Positions 7,025 to 15,532 of a stretch of 23,658 bases of DNA are shown here, piece after piece. The DNA comes from Caldifarciminota bacterium. GTDB lineage: Bacteria; Hydrothermota; E44-bin80. Position numbers and translations under genes: made by a program. The notes beneath the pieces were generated by a model, which worked only from the letters and a program-made list of their open reading frames with translations, had not been told where the DNA came from and searched no databases. Position 1 is the first letter of the stretch. Each line of letters begins with the position of its first letter. The stretch spans positions 1-23,658 of the forward strand of contig JAGMEZ010000393.1 of NCBI GenBank assembly GCA_023127905.1. The letters run 5' to 3'.

Positions 7025-8144
7025 CTTTTCCTCTACACTCTTTCACAATTATTTCTGCTGCATTCGGTGCCGCACCCTTCTGACCGAGCATTTTTTTAAC
7101 TTCATTGAGTTCAACTTTAATCTTATCAGCATAACCTTCATCATCAAGTATTTTAAGAATCTCTTCTGATATTTGATTAATCTTTATAGCGTACTGAATA
7201 TATTCCCGTATAATCCTCTTTCCTCTTACGATGTTAACAAGACTAATGTACGGAAGTTTTATTAATTGTTTTACAATAAGATACGTTACAATCGAAACTT
7301 TATAGACAATAACACCCGGGGTTCCTAACAGGGCAGTCTCAAGGGTTACAGTACCTGATGCTGCAATTACAGCATCGGCAACATTGATACCATCAGAGGT
7401 TTCATCATGAATAACTTCAACATCCTGTTCTTCAGGTAATAAACCTTCTATCTCATCAGAAATAGTAGGAAGAATAAACTGCACATCTTTCCTTCTCTTT
7501 TTTATCTCCTTTGAAATATCAAACATAACGGGTAATAGCCTCTTTATTTCACCCTCTCTACTTCCGGGAAGCAGGGCAATTATAGGTTTCTTTGAATCCA
7601 ATTTGTGCTCTAAGCAAAATTCTACCTTACTCCTTTTCAGCCTCATCTCATCAAGAATTGGATGCCCGACAAAATCCGTCCTAATTCCATACGAAGAGAG
7701 AATCTTCTTCTCAAAAGGAAATATCACAAGTGCATGATCAACATTTTTATACAAACTGCGCAATCTCCAACCGCCCCATGCCCATACCTGCGGGGTAATA
7801 TAGTAAATAACCTTTATTCCTAAGTCTTTTGCAAATTCAGCAAGTCGGAGATTAAACCCGGGAGAATCAATAAGAATAAGAGCGTCTGGTTTCTCAGATT
7901 TCATCTTTTTAATAAGCGTACGTAATATTCTTTTAATACTTTTCACCTTCTTAAGAACTTCCCAAAATCCTATTACAGAAAGATTCTCGATGGGGAAGAA
8001 AAGCTGTACGCCTTCATCCTCCATCCACTTTCCTCCAATACCAAAAAACTTACTATCTGGAAGTATTTTTTTTATCTCTTTTATAAGAAAAGAGGCATGT
8101 AAATCACCCGATGCCTCACCCGTAATGACGAAAAACTTAACCAT
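6990..8144 (-). CDS. lpxB: Lipid-A-disaccharide synthase LpxB
   Basis: A 384-residue GT19 enzyme that condenses UDP-2,3-diacylglucosamine with lipid X to form the lipid A disaccharide at the inner membrane. The N-terminal family motif GEASGD is at residues 9-14; PQVWAWG and LLPGSREGEI are also clear. The start at 8144 is fixed by the short lead-in before GEASGD, with no other Met nearby. It has no Shine-Dalgarno: the -10 box ends six bases before ATG, so the message is predicted to be leaderless. The Lys/Glu-rich C-terminal tail overlaps the next gene. It is the first gene of the lipid A operon. Confidence 0.96.
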   Translation of the reverse strand: MVKFFVITGEASGDLHASFLIKEIKKILPDSKFFGIGGKWMEDEGVQLFFPIENLSVIGFWEVLKKVKSIKRILRTLIKKMKSEKPDALILIDSPGFNLRLAEFAKDLGIKVIYYITPQVWAWGGWRLRSLYKNVDHALVIFPFEKKILSSYGIRTDFVGHPILDEMRLKRSKVEFCLEHKLDSKKPIIALLPGSREGEIKRLLPVMFDISKEIKKRRKDVQFILPTISDEIEGLLPEEQDVEVIHDETSDGINVADAVIAASGTVTLETALLGTPGVIVYKVSIVTYLIVKQLIKLPYISLVNIVRGKRIIREYIQYAIKINQISEEILKILDDEGYADKIKVELNEVKKMLGQKGAAPNAAEIIVKECRGKDEEKECIQKSA

Positions 8145-8150
8145 CGACTA

Positions 8151-8179
8151 TTTATACCACAATTCCCCTGCTTTGTCAA
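8151..8179 (-). promoter_or_regulatory. Consensus promoter of the lipid A operon (leaderless lpxB)
   Basis: On the minus strand TTGACA (8174-8179), a 17-bp spacer and TATAAA (8151-8156). TAGTCG then leads straight into ATG at 8144. A start point about seven bases after the -10 falls on the A of the start codon. It diverges from the riboflavin promoter about 108 bp away. Confidence 0.85.
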
Positions 8180-8286
8180 CTTTCAGTTAACATTTCTATC
8201 AGATAATTTCACTACATGAATAAAGACAAATTTTTAGCATTTCATACATTTTTCAACCCGACCCCCTGACTCCTCCAAGAAAAACC

Positions 8287-8315
8287 TTGACAAATAGACA
8301 AAATTATACTATATT
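8287..8315 (+). promoter_or_regulatory. Consensus promoter of the riboflavin operon
   Basis: TTGACA (8287-8292), a 17-bp spacer and TATATT (8310-8315). The expected start point near 8322 coincides with the first base of the riboswitch closing stem (8323), which supports both calls. Confidence 0.85.
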
Positions 8316-8322
8316 TTAATAC

Positions 8323-8458
8323 TTTCTTCGGGGCGGGGTGAAAGTCCCCACCGGCGGTAAAGCCCGCGACTCCTGAGAAGGATTGATCTGGTTAGATTCC
8401 AGAGCCGACAGTTAAAGTCTGGATGGAAGAAGGAAGCTATCTCTATTCCCCGAAGAAA
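8323..8458 (+). promoter_or_regulatory. FMN riboswitch (RFN element)
   Basis: The conserved RFN core is present: GGGCGGGGTGAAAGTCCCC, then CCGGCGGTAAAGCCCGCGAC, GGTTAGATTCCAGAGCCGAC and AGTCTGGATGGAAGA. The ends pair as an 11-bp closing stem, TTTCTTCGGGG (8323-8333) with CCCCGAAGAAA (8448-8458), longer than usual. It binds FMN and should lower expression of ribD and the genes behind it. The 85-base region to ribD holds no GC-rich terminator; the only visible hairpin is the weak CTAATT/AATTAG near 8485-8501. How binding is transmitted is therefore unclear. Confidence 0.96.
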
Positions 8459-8543
8459 AAAATAAAAATCAGTTATGGATGAACTAATTATTAAAATTAG
8501 ACATATAACCTAAGATATAAAATAGAAGCATTGAAATTTTGCT

Positions 8544-9629
8544 ATGATGAATAACGAGTTTTATATGAAGAAGGCAATTCAGCTGGCGAGAAGAGGAAAA
8601 GGGAGAGTTAGTCCCAATCCCCTTGTTGGAGCAATAATTGTAAAGAATGGAAAGATTATCGGTGACGGTTACCACAAAAAAGCAGGCACAGAACACGCAG
8701 AGATAGTTGCCATAAAGAAAGCGGGTAAAAAAGCAAAAGATTCAACAATGTATGTAAACCTTGAACCATGCTGTCACTATGGCAAAACCCCACCCTGTAC
8801 AGAAACTATCATAGGAGCAGGAATTAAAGAGGTTTTTATCGGAACAAAAGATCCAAATCCTCTTGTATCAGGAAATGGAATTAAGAAACTGGAGAAGAAG
8901 GGTATTAAAGTTAACATAGGAACCCTTGAAAATGAAGCACGGAAATTAAACGAATTCTACTTTACATATATGAAAAAGAAAAGACCCTTTATTATACTTA
9001 AGATTGCACAGACCATAGACGGTAATATTGCAGATTTATCTGGAAATAGTAAATGGATAACAAATGAATCAGCAAGAAAAAAGGTGCATTCTTTGAGATA
9101 TGAAGTGGATGCAATCCTCACCGGAATAGGAACTGTAAAGAAAGATAACCCCCAACTCACAGCAAGGCTTTTAAAAAACACAAAAACCCCTTTACGGATA
9201 GTTCTTGATTCAAATCTGAGAATTCCACACAATTCAGAGATTGTAAAAGAAGGTACAATTATTGCTACTCTCCCAAAGAGTAGCATGAAAAAGAAAAAAA
9301 ACCTGATAAGTAAGGGCATCAGGATATGGGAAATTCAAGGGAAAGATAATAGAATCGATCTTTCTAAAGTATTAAAACGAGCCTATGAAGAAAAAATAAT
9401 AAGTATCCTCGTTGAAGCTGGGAAAAAGGTTTCCTCATCCTTTTTAAAAGAGAATCTTATAGACAAAATTTACATCTTTATCTCTAATAAGATACTCGGG
9501 AAAGGTTTACATTCTTTTGGAAACTTAGGTTTTGATCATTTAGAGGATTCACTAATAATCGATAATGTTGTTTTCGAACGCCTTAAGGAAAATTTTTTAA
9601 TTAAAGGTTATGTTTACAGGAATTATTGA
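8544..9629 (+). CDS. ribD: Bifunctional riboflavin deaminase/reductase RibD
   Basis: A 361-residue cytosolic enzyme catalysing the two middle steps of riboflavin synthesis: deamination of the pyrimidine ring, then NADPH reduction of the ribose. The N-terminal deaminase domain (about 1-145) shows HAE at 51-53 and PCCHYGKTPPC with C76 and C85 as zinc ligands. The C-terminal reductase domain (about 150-361) contains IAQTIDGNIA and SKWITNESARK. Two adjacent ATGs (8544, 8547) are possible starts; neither has a good Shine-Dalgarno, which is notable for the first gene of a strong operon. It overlaps ribE by 20 bp. Confidence 0.96.
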   Translation: MMNNEFYMKKAIQLARRGKGRVSPNPLVGAIIVKNGKIIGDGYHKKAGTEHAEIVAIKKAGKKAKDSTMYVNLEPCCHYGKTPPCTETIIGAGIKEVFIGTKDPNPLVSGNGIKKLEKKGIKVNIGTLENEARKLNEFYFTYMKKKRPFIILKIAQTIDGNIADLSGNSKWITNESARKKVHSLRYEVDAILTGIGTVKKDNPQLTARLLKNTKTPLRIVLDSNLRIPHNSEIVKEGTIIATLPKSSMKKKKNLISKGIRIWEIQGKDNRIDLSKVLKRAYEEKIISILVEAGKKVSSSFLKENLIDKIYIFISNKILGKGLHSFGNLGFDHLEDSLIIDNVVFERLKENFLIKGYVYRNY

Positions 9630-10206
9630 AAACTTAGGTATAGTAAAGGATATAAGAAGAAAACTGAATGGTATGAGCCTTTCGGTAGAGGTAAAACAAT
9701 CGAGCAATGCATTTAAGATAGGCGGGAGCGTTGCAGTAAACGGAATATGCCTGACAATTACAAATTCCCTCGATGATACATTTACCGTTGACGTTGTCAC
9801 CGATACGCTCAACAGAACAAATCTCTCTCTGTTAAGGAAAAATGATAGTGTTAACATTGAATTCCCCCTTAAAGTTGGTGATAGATTGGAGGGACATATA
9901 CTGGAAGGGCATACTGATGGTACAGGGAAAATCATTTCTATCATAAAAAGAGGAACTCAAACAACTATAAAAGTTAGAATTCTACATGAACTAATTAAGT
10001 ATATCATCAAGAATGGTTCTATTGGTATTGACGGCGTAAGCCTTACTGTAAAGGATATAAGAGGAAGTATAGCAAGTGTTACATTAATACCCTTTACAGT
10101 TGAGAATACGAATTTTATCTTTAGAAATGTAGGAGATGTTGTTAATATTGAAGTAGATAGAATAGGAAAATATATAGAGAAATATATAAAGAAAAAATTT
10201 TTATAA
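9610..10206 (+). CDS. ribE: Riboflavin synthase alpha subunit
   Basis: A 198-residue enzyme that dismutates two 6,7-dimethyl-8-ribityllumazine molecules into riboflavin and a pyrimidine. It begins with the invariant MFTGIIE and contains two lumazine-binding repeats, seen in NGICLTI (first) and DGVSLTV (second). Length is typical of the family. AAAGG lies two bases before ATG 9610, inside the end of ribD, so the two are translationally coupled. The gene is called ribC in some Gram-positive schemes. Confidence 0.96.
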   Translation: MFTGIIENLGIVKDIRRKLNGMSLSVEVKQSSNAFKIGGSVAVNGICLTITNSLDDTFTVDVVTDTLNRTNLSLLRKNDSVNIEFPLKVGDRLEGHILEGHTDGTGKIISIIKRGTQTTIKVRILHELIKYIIKNGSIGIDGVSLTVKDIRGSIASVTLIPFTVENTNFIFRNVGDVVNIEVDRIGKYIEKYIKKKFL

Positions 10207-10241
10207 AATCAATGCAATCAAAATAATATTAGGAGAATATT

Positions 10242-11438
10242 ATGAAAACAATTGAAGAAGCAATAGATGGGATCAAAAAAGGGGAAATTGTTATCATTGT
10301 GGATGATGAAGACAGGGAGAATGAAGGTGATTTTATTATGGCAGCAGAGAAGGTAACTCCCGAGGCAATTAATTTCATGACAAAACATGGACGTGGTTTG
10401 GTTTGCCTTGCAATGGAAGGGAAGAGACTTGACGAACTACAGATTCCCAGTATGGTGGAGAGAAACACTGCAAAGATGAATACAGCCTTCTCTGTCTCCA
10501 TCGATGCTGTAGATGGTACAACCACAGGTATAAGTGCACACGATAGGGCACAGACCATCCTGACAGCAATAGATAAAAAGACAAAGCCTGAAGACCTTGC
10601 AAGACCAGGACACATCTTTCCTCTCAGGGCAATGCCAGGAGGAATTCTCAAACGTGCAGGTCACACTGAAGCTGTCATTGATCTTACGCGGCTTGCAGGT
10701 CTGTTTCAAGCTGGGGTGCTCTGTGAAATAATGGACGATGATGGCAGTATGGCAAGGTTACCAAGGTTAAAGGAAATTACTAAGCAGTTTAATCTTAAAT
10801 TGATTACAATTGCTTCACTTATCGAGTACAGAAAAAGGAAAGAGAAATTCGTTGTCCGGGAAGCGGAAGCAGAATTACCATCAAAGCATGGAGATTTTAA
10901 AGTAATTGCTTACAGGGACCTTATCTCTGATATTGTCCATATTGCTCTTGTGAAAGGAGAGGTAAAGGGTAAAAAGGATATTCTCGTGAGAGTGCACTCA
11001 GAGTGCCTTACCGGTGATGTCTTTGGTTCAAAGAGATGTGATTGCGGTGAGCAGGTTCATTCTGCTCTTAAAATAATAGAAGAGGAAGGAGAAGGAGTTT
11101 TCCTCTATATGAAACAGGAAGGAAGAGGTATTGGTCTTCTTAACAAAATAAAAGCGTACAGGTTACAGGAAAAAGGGTTTGACACAGTAGAAGCGAACGA
11201 AGAACTCGGATTTCCACCAGATCTAAGGGACTATGGAATAGGTGCACAGATTCTTGTTGACCTTGGACTTTCAAGTATCCGTCTTCTAACAAACAATCCT
11301 AAAAAGGTTGTTGGACTTGAAGGTTATGGCCTTTATATAAAAGAACGTATTTCTATAGAAATATGTCCGAATAAACTAAATAAAGAATATCTCAAAACAA
11401 AAAAGACGAAACTTGGACATCTTCTCGAAAGTGTTTAA
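10242..11438 (+). CDS. ribBA: Bifunctional DHBP synthase / GTP cyclohydrolase II RibBA
   Basis: A 398-residue two-domain enzyme feeding both branches of riboflavin synthesis. The N-terminal RibB domain (about 1-200) makes 3,4-dihydroxy-2-butanone 4-phosphate from ribulose 5-phosphate and shows [10 protein letters not shown] at 21-30. The C-terminal RibA domain (about 205-398) opens GTP; C255, C266 and C268 match the zinc ligands in spacing, and GRGIGL is present. Both halves look catalytically complete. AGGAG precedes ATG 10242, 35 bp behind ribE. Confidence 0.96.
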   Translation: MKTIEEAIDGIKKGEIVIIVDDEDRENEGDFIMAAEKVTPEAINFMTKHGRGLVCLAMEGKRLDELQIPSMVERNTAKMNTAFSVSIDAVDGTTTGISAHDRAQTILTAIDKKTKPEDLARPGHIFPLRAMPGGILKRAGHTEAVIDLTRLAGLFQAGVLCEIMDDDGSMARLPRLKEITKQFNLKLITIASLIEYRKRKEKFVVREAEAELPSKHGDFKVIAYRDLISDIVHIALVKGEVKGKKDILVRVHSECLTGDVFGSKRCDCGEQVHSALKIIEEEGEGVFLYMKQEGRGIGLLNKIKAYRLQEKGFDTVEANEELGFPPDLRDYGIGAQILVDLGLSSIRLLTNNPKKVVGLEGYGLYIKERISIEICPNKLNKEYLKTKKTKLGHLLESV

Positions 11439-11457
11439 TATTAACAAAGGAGTTGTT

Positions 11458-11925
11458 ATGTTAAAGGTTACAGAAGGAAAATTGGATGCAAAAGGTTTAA
11501 GGTTCGGAATTGTCGTTTCTCGATTTAACAGGTTCATCACAGAAAGACTGCTTGAAGGAGCAATCGATTGTATTAAAAGACACAATGGTGATGTCAGAGA
11601 CATAAGCATATTTTGGACTCCAGGCTCTTTTGATCTACCACTCGTCGCAAAAAAAATCGCCAGACCAAAGAAATTCGATGCACTGATATGCATTGGTGCA
11701 ATTGTGAGGGGTGATACACCACATTTTGACTTTGTAGCACAGGAAGCATCGAAAGGGATTGCAAAAGTTTCTTTTGAAACAGGTATCCCGGCAACTTTTG
11801 GTATTATAACAGCTGATAGTGTTGACCAGGCAGTTGAAAGAGCGGGTCTAAAAGCAGGTAATAAAGGCTGGGATGCTGCTCTATCAGCCATCGAGTTAGC
11901 AAATCTTTTGAAGAAAATAAAGTGA
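11458..11925 (+). CDS. ribH: 6,7-dimethyl-8-ribityllumazine synthase RibH
   Basis: A 155-residue enzyme that condenses the RibB and RibD products to lumazine; the family forms pentamers or icosahedral shells. Motifs: [30 protein letters not shown] with the conserved His, and GNKGWDAA at the C-terminus. ATG 11458 is chosen over the upstream in-frame ATG at 11413 because AAAGGAG lies five bases before it and the family starts here. The earlier ATG would also overlap ribBA by 26 bp. It completes the ribD-ribE-ribBA-ribH set. Confidence 0.96.
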   Translation: MLKVTEGKLDAKGLRFGIVVSRFNRFITERLLEGAIDCIKRHNGDVRDISIFWTPGSFDLPLVAKKIARPKKFDALICIGAIVRGDTPHFDFVAQEASKGIAKVSFETGIPATFGIITADSVDQAVERAGLKAGNKGWDAALSAIELANLLKKIK

Positions 11926-11964
11926 TGACTGACTTTGTTAAAAACTTAAAAGGCTAATAACATA

Positions 11965-12387
11965 ATGGGTAAACGAAGAAAAGCCAGAGAGATTGTTCTC
12001 AAGACCCTCTACTATTATGAAATTTCAGAGGATGATAAAGAGTCACTGCTTCAAAATATAATAGAAAGGAAAGGCGTTAATAAGACAATCACGGATTATG
12101 CAATAAGACTTCTAAAAGAGACAATGAATAACCTTGAAATTATTGACAAAAAACTTGTTAAAATTATTAAAAATTGGGATTTACAAAGAGTTGCTATTAT
12201 AGATAAAAGCATACTGCGATTGGCTGTAGCAGAGATTCTCTTCTTTTCCGATATTCCTGTAAAAGTCTCCATCGACGAGGCAGTAGAGATTGCAAAAGAA
12301 TATTCCACAGAAAATTCTGGACGTTTTGTCAATGGCATACTCGATGAAATTGCACGGAGCGAAAACCTCATTAATATGAGTAAATAG
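11965..12387 (+). CDS. nusB: Transcription antitermination factor NusB
   Basis: A 140-residue all-helical RNA-binding protein that joins NusE (S10) in rRNA antitermination. It starts with the usual basic segment KRRKAREIVLKTLYY, and has IIKNWDLQRVAIIDKSILRLAVAEILF and IDEAVEIAKEYSTENSGRFVNGILD split across its second half. Length is typical. nusB directly after ribH is a widespread bacterial order. AAAGG lies about eleven bases before ATG 11965. It lies 39 bp behind ribH with no terminator visible, so FMN may also affect its expression. Confidence 0.94.
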   Translation: MGKRRKAREIVLKTLYYYEISEDDKESLLQNIIERKGVNKTITDYAIRLLKETMNNLEIIDKKLVKIIKNWDLQRVAIIDKSILRLAVAEILFFSDIPVKVSIDEAVEIAKEYSTENSGRFVNGILDEIARSENLINMSK

Positions 12388-12408
12388 GAGGAAAATAAGG
12401 GAAACCAA

Positions 12409-13137
12409 ATGAGAATTGGAATTTTATCTGATATACATAGTAATCTCGAAGCACTCAATGCCGTTATTGAGTCTGCAAAGGAACAAAATGTTGACGAGTA
12501 CATCTGCCTTGGGGATATCGTAGGATACGGTGCAAATCCAAAAGAATGCATTGATATAATAAAAGGTATTACTACCAAAATTGTCGCAGGTAATCATGAC
12601 TACGGTGTTTGTGGTCTTACTAATATCTCATATTTCAACGATGTTGCTAAAAAAGCAATCGAATGGACCAAAGAAACTATTACACAGGATTATATTGATT
12701 TTCTGAAATCACTTCCTTTAGTTCTGGAGTACAAAGAAGGTCTTTTCGTTCATTCTACACCGTCCTCCCCGGATTCATGGAATTATATCTTGAGTATGTA
12801 CGATGCAAAAAGAGAATTTAAATTTTTTGATCAAAATTTTTGTTTTATAGGACACTCCCACCAGCCAGTCACCTTTTCAATCAACTCTGAAGAAGAGATC
12901 GGCGTATCTATTGATGATACCTTAATTTGCGTTGATAGTAAACGGTACATAGCAAATTCTGGTAGTGTTGGTCAACCCCGTGATGGCAATCCAAAAGCAT
13001 CCTATCTTATTTATGATATTGAGAAAAAGATCATTTCCTTCTCAAGGGTACTGTATGACATTAGAAAATGTCAGACCAAAATCCTTAATGCAGGACTTCC
13101 ACCATTTCTTGCACAAAGGTTAGAGATTGGAAGATGA
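12409..13137 (+). CDS. Calcineurin-like metallophosphoesterase
   Basis: A 242-residue protein with a complete two-metal phosphoesterase site: D8-x-H10, D36 (LGDIVGYG), N62-H63 (GNHD), H115 (FVHSTP) and GHSH with H149 and H151. It fits the small YfcE/DUF-type family, whose members hydrolyse phosphodiesters or phosphomonoesters in the cytoplasm; the substrate is unknown. It could supply the missing riboflavin-pathway phosphatase or act on a nucleotide, but neither is shown. AGGAGG lies upstream of ATG 12409. The stop overlaps the next gene as ATGA, linking it to the zinc-ribbon genes. Confidence 0.9.
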   Translation: MRIGILSDIHSNLEALNAVIESAKEQNVDEYICLGDIVGYGANPKECIDIIKGITTKIVAGNHDYGVCGLTNISYFNDVAKKAIEWTKETITQDYIDFLKSLPLVLEYKEGLFVHSTPSSPDSWNYILSMYDAKREFKFFDQNFCFIGHSHQPVTFSINSEEEIGVSIDDTLICVDSKRYIANSGSVGQPRDGNPKASYLIYDIEKKIISFSRVLYDIRKCQTKILNAGLPPFLAQRLEIGR

Positions 13138-13853
13138 TGATAACTTGTCCACAATGCGGTGCGGATATTACAATTCAACCAAGAAGTCTCCAACTCGTAT
13201 GCCCATTCTGTGAAGCACCCCTTATATTAAAAAAAGAACCGTTACTTGAATCCTACAAACTCGAACCAACATGTGAAGAAACCCCGGCAACTTTGATTGC
13301 AGAACAGCATCTTGTAGAAAAAGGCAGAGAGGAAAAAATCGTAAAAAGAGAACTACACTATCTTCCGTTTTATAGATTTTTATCCGAAAAGAACGGAAAA
13401 TTCGTTGAGAACGTCTTTTCTGCTCTTAGTTCTCCTCCGTTTTTCCTCTTTTCCATTCCATCCGGTTCAATTGTCACATTAAAAGAGAACGATAAAGATC
13501 TTCTAATGAAACCTGAAAAGAGCATTTCAGAAATCCTTGAATCAATGAAGAAACAAAAAACGTTATGCCTTGATGAAATGCTTCTTTTACATATCCCATT
13601 CTGGAAGATTACAATCTCATCTGACGAAATAATATGGATTGATGCCGTTCAGGGAAAAATTCACTCCTCAACTGTTCTCGAAAAACAAAAAAGAACAGGA
13701 AGATTCCTGAAAATTACATTAACAACCCTTTTAGCTTTATTATTAATTGAAGGAATATCAGTACCTCAAGTTGCTTTACGATTACTTCTCCAGTTTGTAA
13801 CTGCAGGGTTCTTTCTTTTCTTTATAAGGAAATATTTCAGCGATGAGTATTAG
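13134..13853 (+). CDS. Zinc-ribbon membrane protein A of a three-gene set
   Basis: Unrecognised 239-residue protein. The N-terminus is a zinc ribbon: C5-x2-C8 and C23-x2-C26. Two Pro-Phe-aromatic motifs follow, LPFYRF (77-82) and IPFWKI (155-160), the second leading to a QGKIHSSTVLE segment (174-184). Hydrophobic helices at about 195-210 and 213-232 should anchor it in the inner membrane with the ribbon in the cytoplasm. The next gene (13843-14796) has the same order of elements, so they are paralogs. The layout recalls Bacillus YdjG-type TFIIB-like zinc-ribbon proteins, only as an analogy. ATG 13134 overlaps the phosphoesterase stop by four bases and the 3' end overlaps the next gene by eleven. 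Confidence 0.85.
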   Translation: MMITCPQCGADITIQPRSLQLVCPFCEAPLILKKEPLLESYKLEPTCEETPATLIAEQHLVEKGREEKIVKRELHYLPFYRFLSEKNGKFVENVFSALSSPPFFLFSIPSGSIVTLKENDKDLLMKPEKSISEILESMKKQKTLCLDEMLLLHIPFWKITISSDEIIWIDAVQGKIHSSTVLEKQKRTGRFLKITLTTLLALLLIEGISVPQVALRLLLQFVTAGFFLFFIRKYFSDEY

Positions 13854-14796
13854 AGTCATTTCCTATCTCTGCCCAAAATGCGGGGCTGGAGTAAAGTTTT
13901 CTGAGGAAGATAGAGTTATAAAATGTTTTCACTGCGGGACGAATTTTCTCCCGACCCACTCAGAGGGGATCGAAAGATACTATTTCAAACCACAGATAAA
14001 GAATCCTCAAAGGAAAATAGAAAGTTTACTGAGAAAAAATGGTTTTAATAAATCGGATTACAGAATCATTGACATTGATAAATTATTCATTCCCGTATGG
14101 AGGGGAAGTGGGCAGGTGACAGGCTGGATTGCAGGATTATCACCCATAAAGATAATTGTTTATACTGAAACAATTACAGTACCAAATGGACGACAGATCA
14201 CGGTAAAAAGAAGAAGAAGAGAAGGTGGAATTCCCTTAAAAAAATTAATGAGAATTGAAAAAGAAATTCTATTTAATGCAGTAAAATTTCAAGATATCAG
14301 ATGGCGTAACGAAGAAGTTCTAAATGCTGATTATGAAAAATTATTCAGGGTTTATGACGAGAAAAAAATGGTAATATGGGGAAAGATAATAACCCCTGAT
14401 GTCTCACCACAAACTAAAAAAAAAGAGATAAATTCAAAATTCATTAATTCATCTGTGTCACTATATAACGGTTACGATCCACTACGGCACAGATTAAAAG
14501 TTATTGGACAACGAATTTTCCTCTACTATTTTCCTGTCATACTCATCAAGGTAAAATTACAAAAGAAGATAGTTTCCCTCACGGTAAATGGGCTTTCCGG
14601 CAAAATTACTTCAAATACCCTGTTGAAAAAAGGAAATGCTCCGAAAAGAAAAAAGTCACTATTATTGGACATATTAACCATTCTCACTTCATCTATTTTA
14701 TTTACGTTCCTTATACATACGAACAGTCTCTTTTTAAAACAATTAGGATTTGTTATTTCAATCATCATCATTGTCTATATCTGGATTAAAAAATGA
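13843..14796 (+). CDS. Zinc-ribbon membrane protein B of a three-gene set
   Basis: Unrecognised 317-residue paralog of the preceding protein. Zinc ribbon at C10/C13 and C28/C31. A LFIPVW motif lies at 81-86, followed by a short GSGQVTGW stretch. A beta-rich segment (about 226-262) with YYFPVILIKV and GLSGKITSNTLLKK aligns with IPFWKI and QGKIHSSTVLEK of protein A. Between them is a charged insert (about 110-210) absent from A. Two hydrophobic helices at about 273-291 and 296-315 end the protein. The start overlaps protein A by eleven bases and the stop overlaps protein C by four, so the three are probably made in fixed proportion. Confidence 0.85.
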   Translation: MSIRVISYLCPKCGAGVKFSEEDRVIKCFHCGTNFLPTHSEGIERYYFKPQIKNPQRKIESLLRKNGFNKSDYRIIDIDKLFIPVWRGSGQVTGWIAGLSPIKIIVYTETITVPNGRQITVKRRRREGGIPLKKLMRIEKEILFNAVKFQDIRWRNEEVLNADYEKLFRVYDEKKMVIWGKIITPDVSPQTKKKEINSKFINSSVSLYNGYDPLRHRLKVIGQRIFLYYFPVILIKVKLQKKIVSLTVNGLSGKITSNTLLKKGNAPKRKKSLLLDILTILTSSILFTFLIHTNSLFLKQLGFVISIIIIVYIWIKK

Positions 14797-15515
14797 AAAT
14801 ATTCAACCTTCTTCCACTACAGTGTATTCATTGCGGTGCACCTATCTCATCAGGATGTTCTGATATGGTTTATTTCTGTCAAAATTGCGGTTCAGGATTA
14901 GAATTTAACGGAAAAAATTTTGAGTTAGTTAAAGTCTCCTATGCAAGTCCTCTCTTAGAAAAAGAGACAGAGCCTGAACTTTTTCTCCCATTTTGGTCAT
15001 TTCATCTTGATATTTCTATTAAAGGAAAAGAGGCATATCTTCCCCTCCTTTTTAGAGAAAATTTTCTCAGAACAGAAGATAGACTTTTCACAGATGAAAC
15101 TTTCATAGAGGAAATACTAAAAAAATGGAAAAATAAGGAAATTAAAGGAGAAAGTGATTTTATAATATATGTCCCTTCTTTCCCTACAACAGGAGCTTAT
15201 GCATACTCTTCAGGACTCGGGAATAAATTTACCAAAGCACAACCCCATCTCAGTTTCTATGAAAAAAATAAAAGGATGGAATCCTGTATCTACAATTCAA
15301 AAGATGCTCTTGCAATTGCTGAAGATGAATATATCTCTCTTCAATCTGCGGTAATCCCTAATCTTCTCGCACTTGACCTCTCGTTTAATTTGAAGGATAA
15401 AAAAGTTATAGGTATTCCATATATTAGAAAGGAAAAAGGGATTTTCCTTAACCAAATAATCGGTGAAATAATTCTATCAAGCGCACTGAAAAAGACAGTA
15501 GGCAGTATGGAGTAA
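14793..15515 (+). CDS. Zinc-ribbon protein C of a three-gene set (no membrane helix)
   Basis: Unrecognised 240-residue protein. Zinc ribbon at C11/C14 and C29/C32, then LFLPFWSF at 63-70, the same motif as in proteins A and B. Unlike them it has no C-terminal membrane helix, and the second motif is reduced to a KDKKVIGIPYI stretch near 203-213. It may be the soluble partner of the set. The last codons and stop lie in a GGAGTA-type simple repeat (from about 15496), so the original C-terminus may have been lost or replaced. ATG 14793 overlaps the upstream stop as ATGA. Confidence 0.82.
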   Translation: MKIFNLLPLQCIHCGAPISSGCSDMVYFCQNCGSGLEFNGKNFELVKVSYASPLLEKETEPELFLPFWSFHLDISIKGKEAYLPLLFRENFLRTEDRLFTDETFIEEILKKWKNKEIKGESDFIIYVPSFPTTGAYAYSSGLGNKFTKAQPHLSFYEKNKRMESCIYNSKDALAIAEDEYISLQSAVIPNLLALDLSFNLKDKKVIGIPYIRKEKGIFLNQIIGEIILSSALKKTVGSME

Positions 15516-15532
15516 GGAGTAGGAAGCAGAGG
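15496..15532. repeat. Degenerate GGAGTA-type simple repeat
   Basis: A run of purine-rich units built on GGAGTA (AGTATGGAGTAAGGAGTAGG, then AAGCAGAGG) bridges the end of zinc-ribbon gene C and the ribosome site of the ispD fragment. It supplies the last codons and TAA stop of gene C, and its final AGAGGA could act as Shine-Dalgarno for ATG 15542. Confidence 0.6.

Noticed and set aside
8305..8310. TATACT as the -10 of the riboflavin promoter
   Set aside because: The spacing to TTGACA would be only 12 bp; TATATT at 8310-8315 gives 17 bp and a start at the riboswitch stem.
8475..8513. Twelve-codon upstream frame in the ribD leader
   Set aside because: No Shine-Dalgarno, no recognisable peptide, and frames of this size are common by chance in AT-rich DNA.
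11413..11457. Earlier ATG for ribH, adding 15 residues
   Set aside because: It lies inside ribBA without a ribosome site, while ATG 11458 has AAAGGAG at good spacing and matches the family start.
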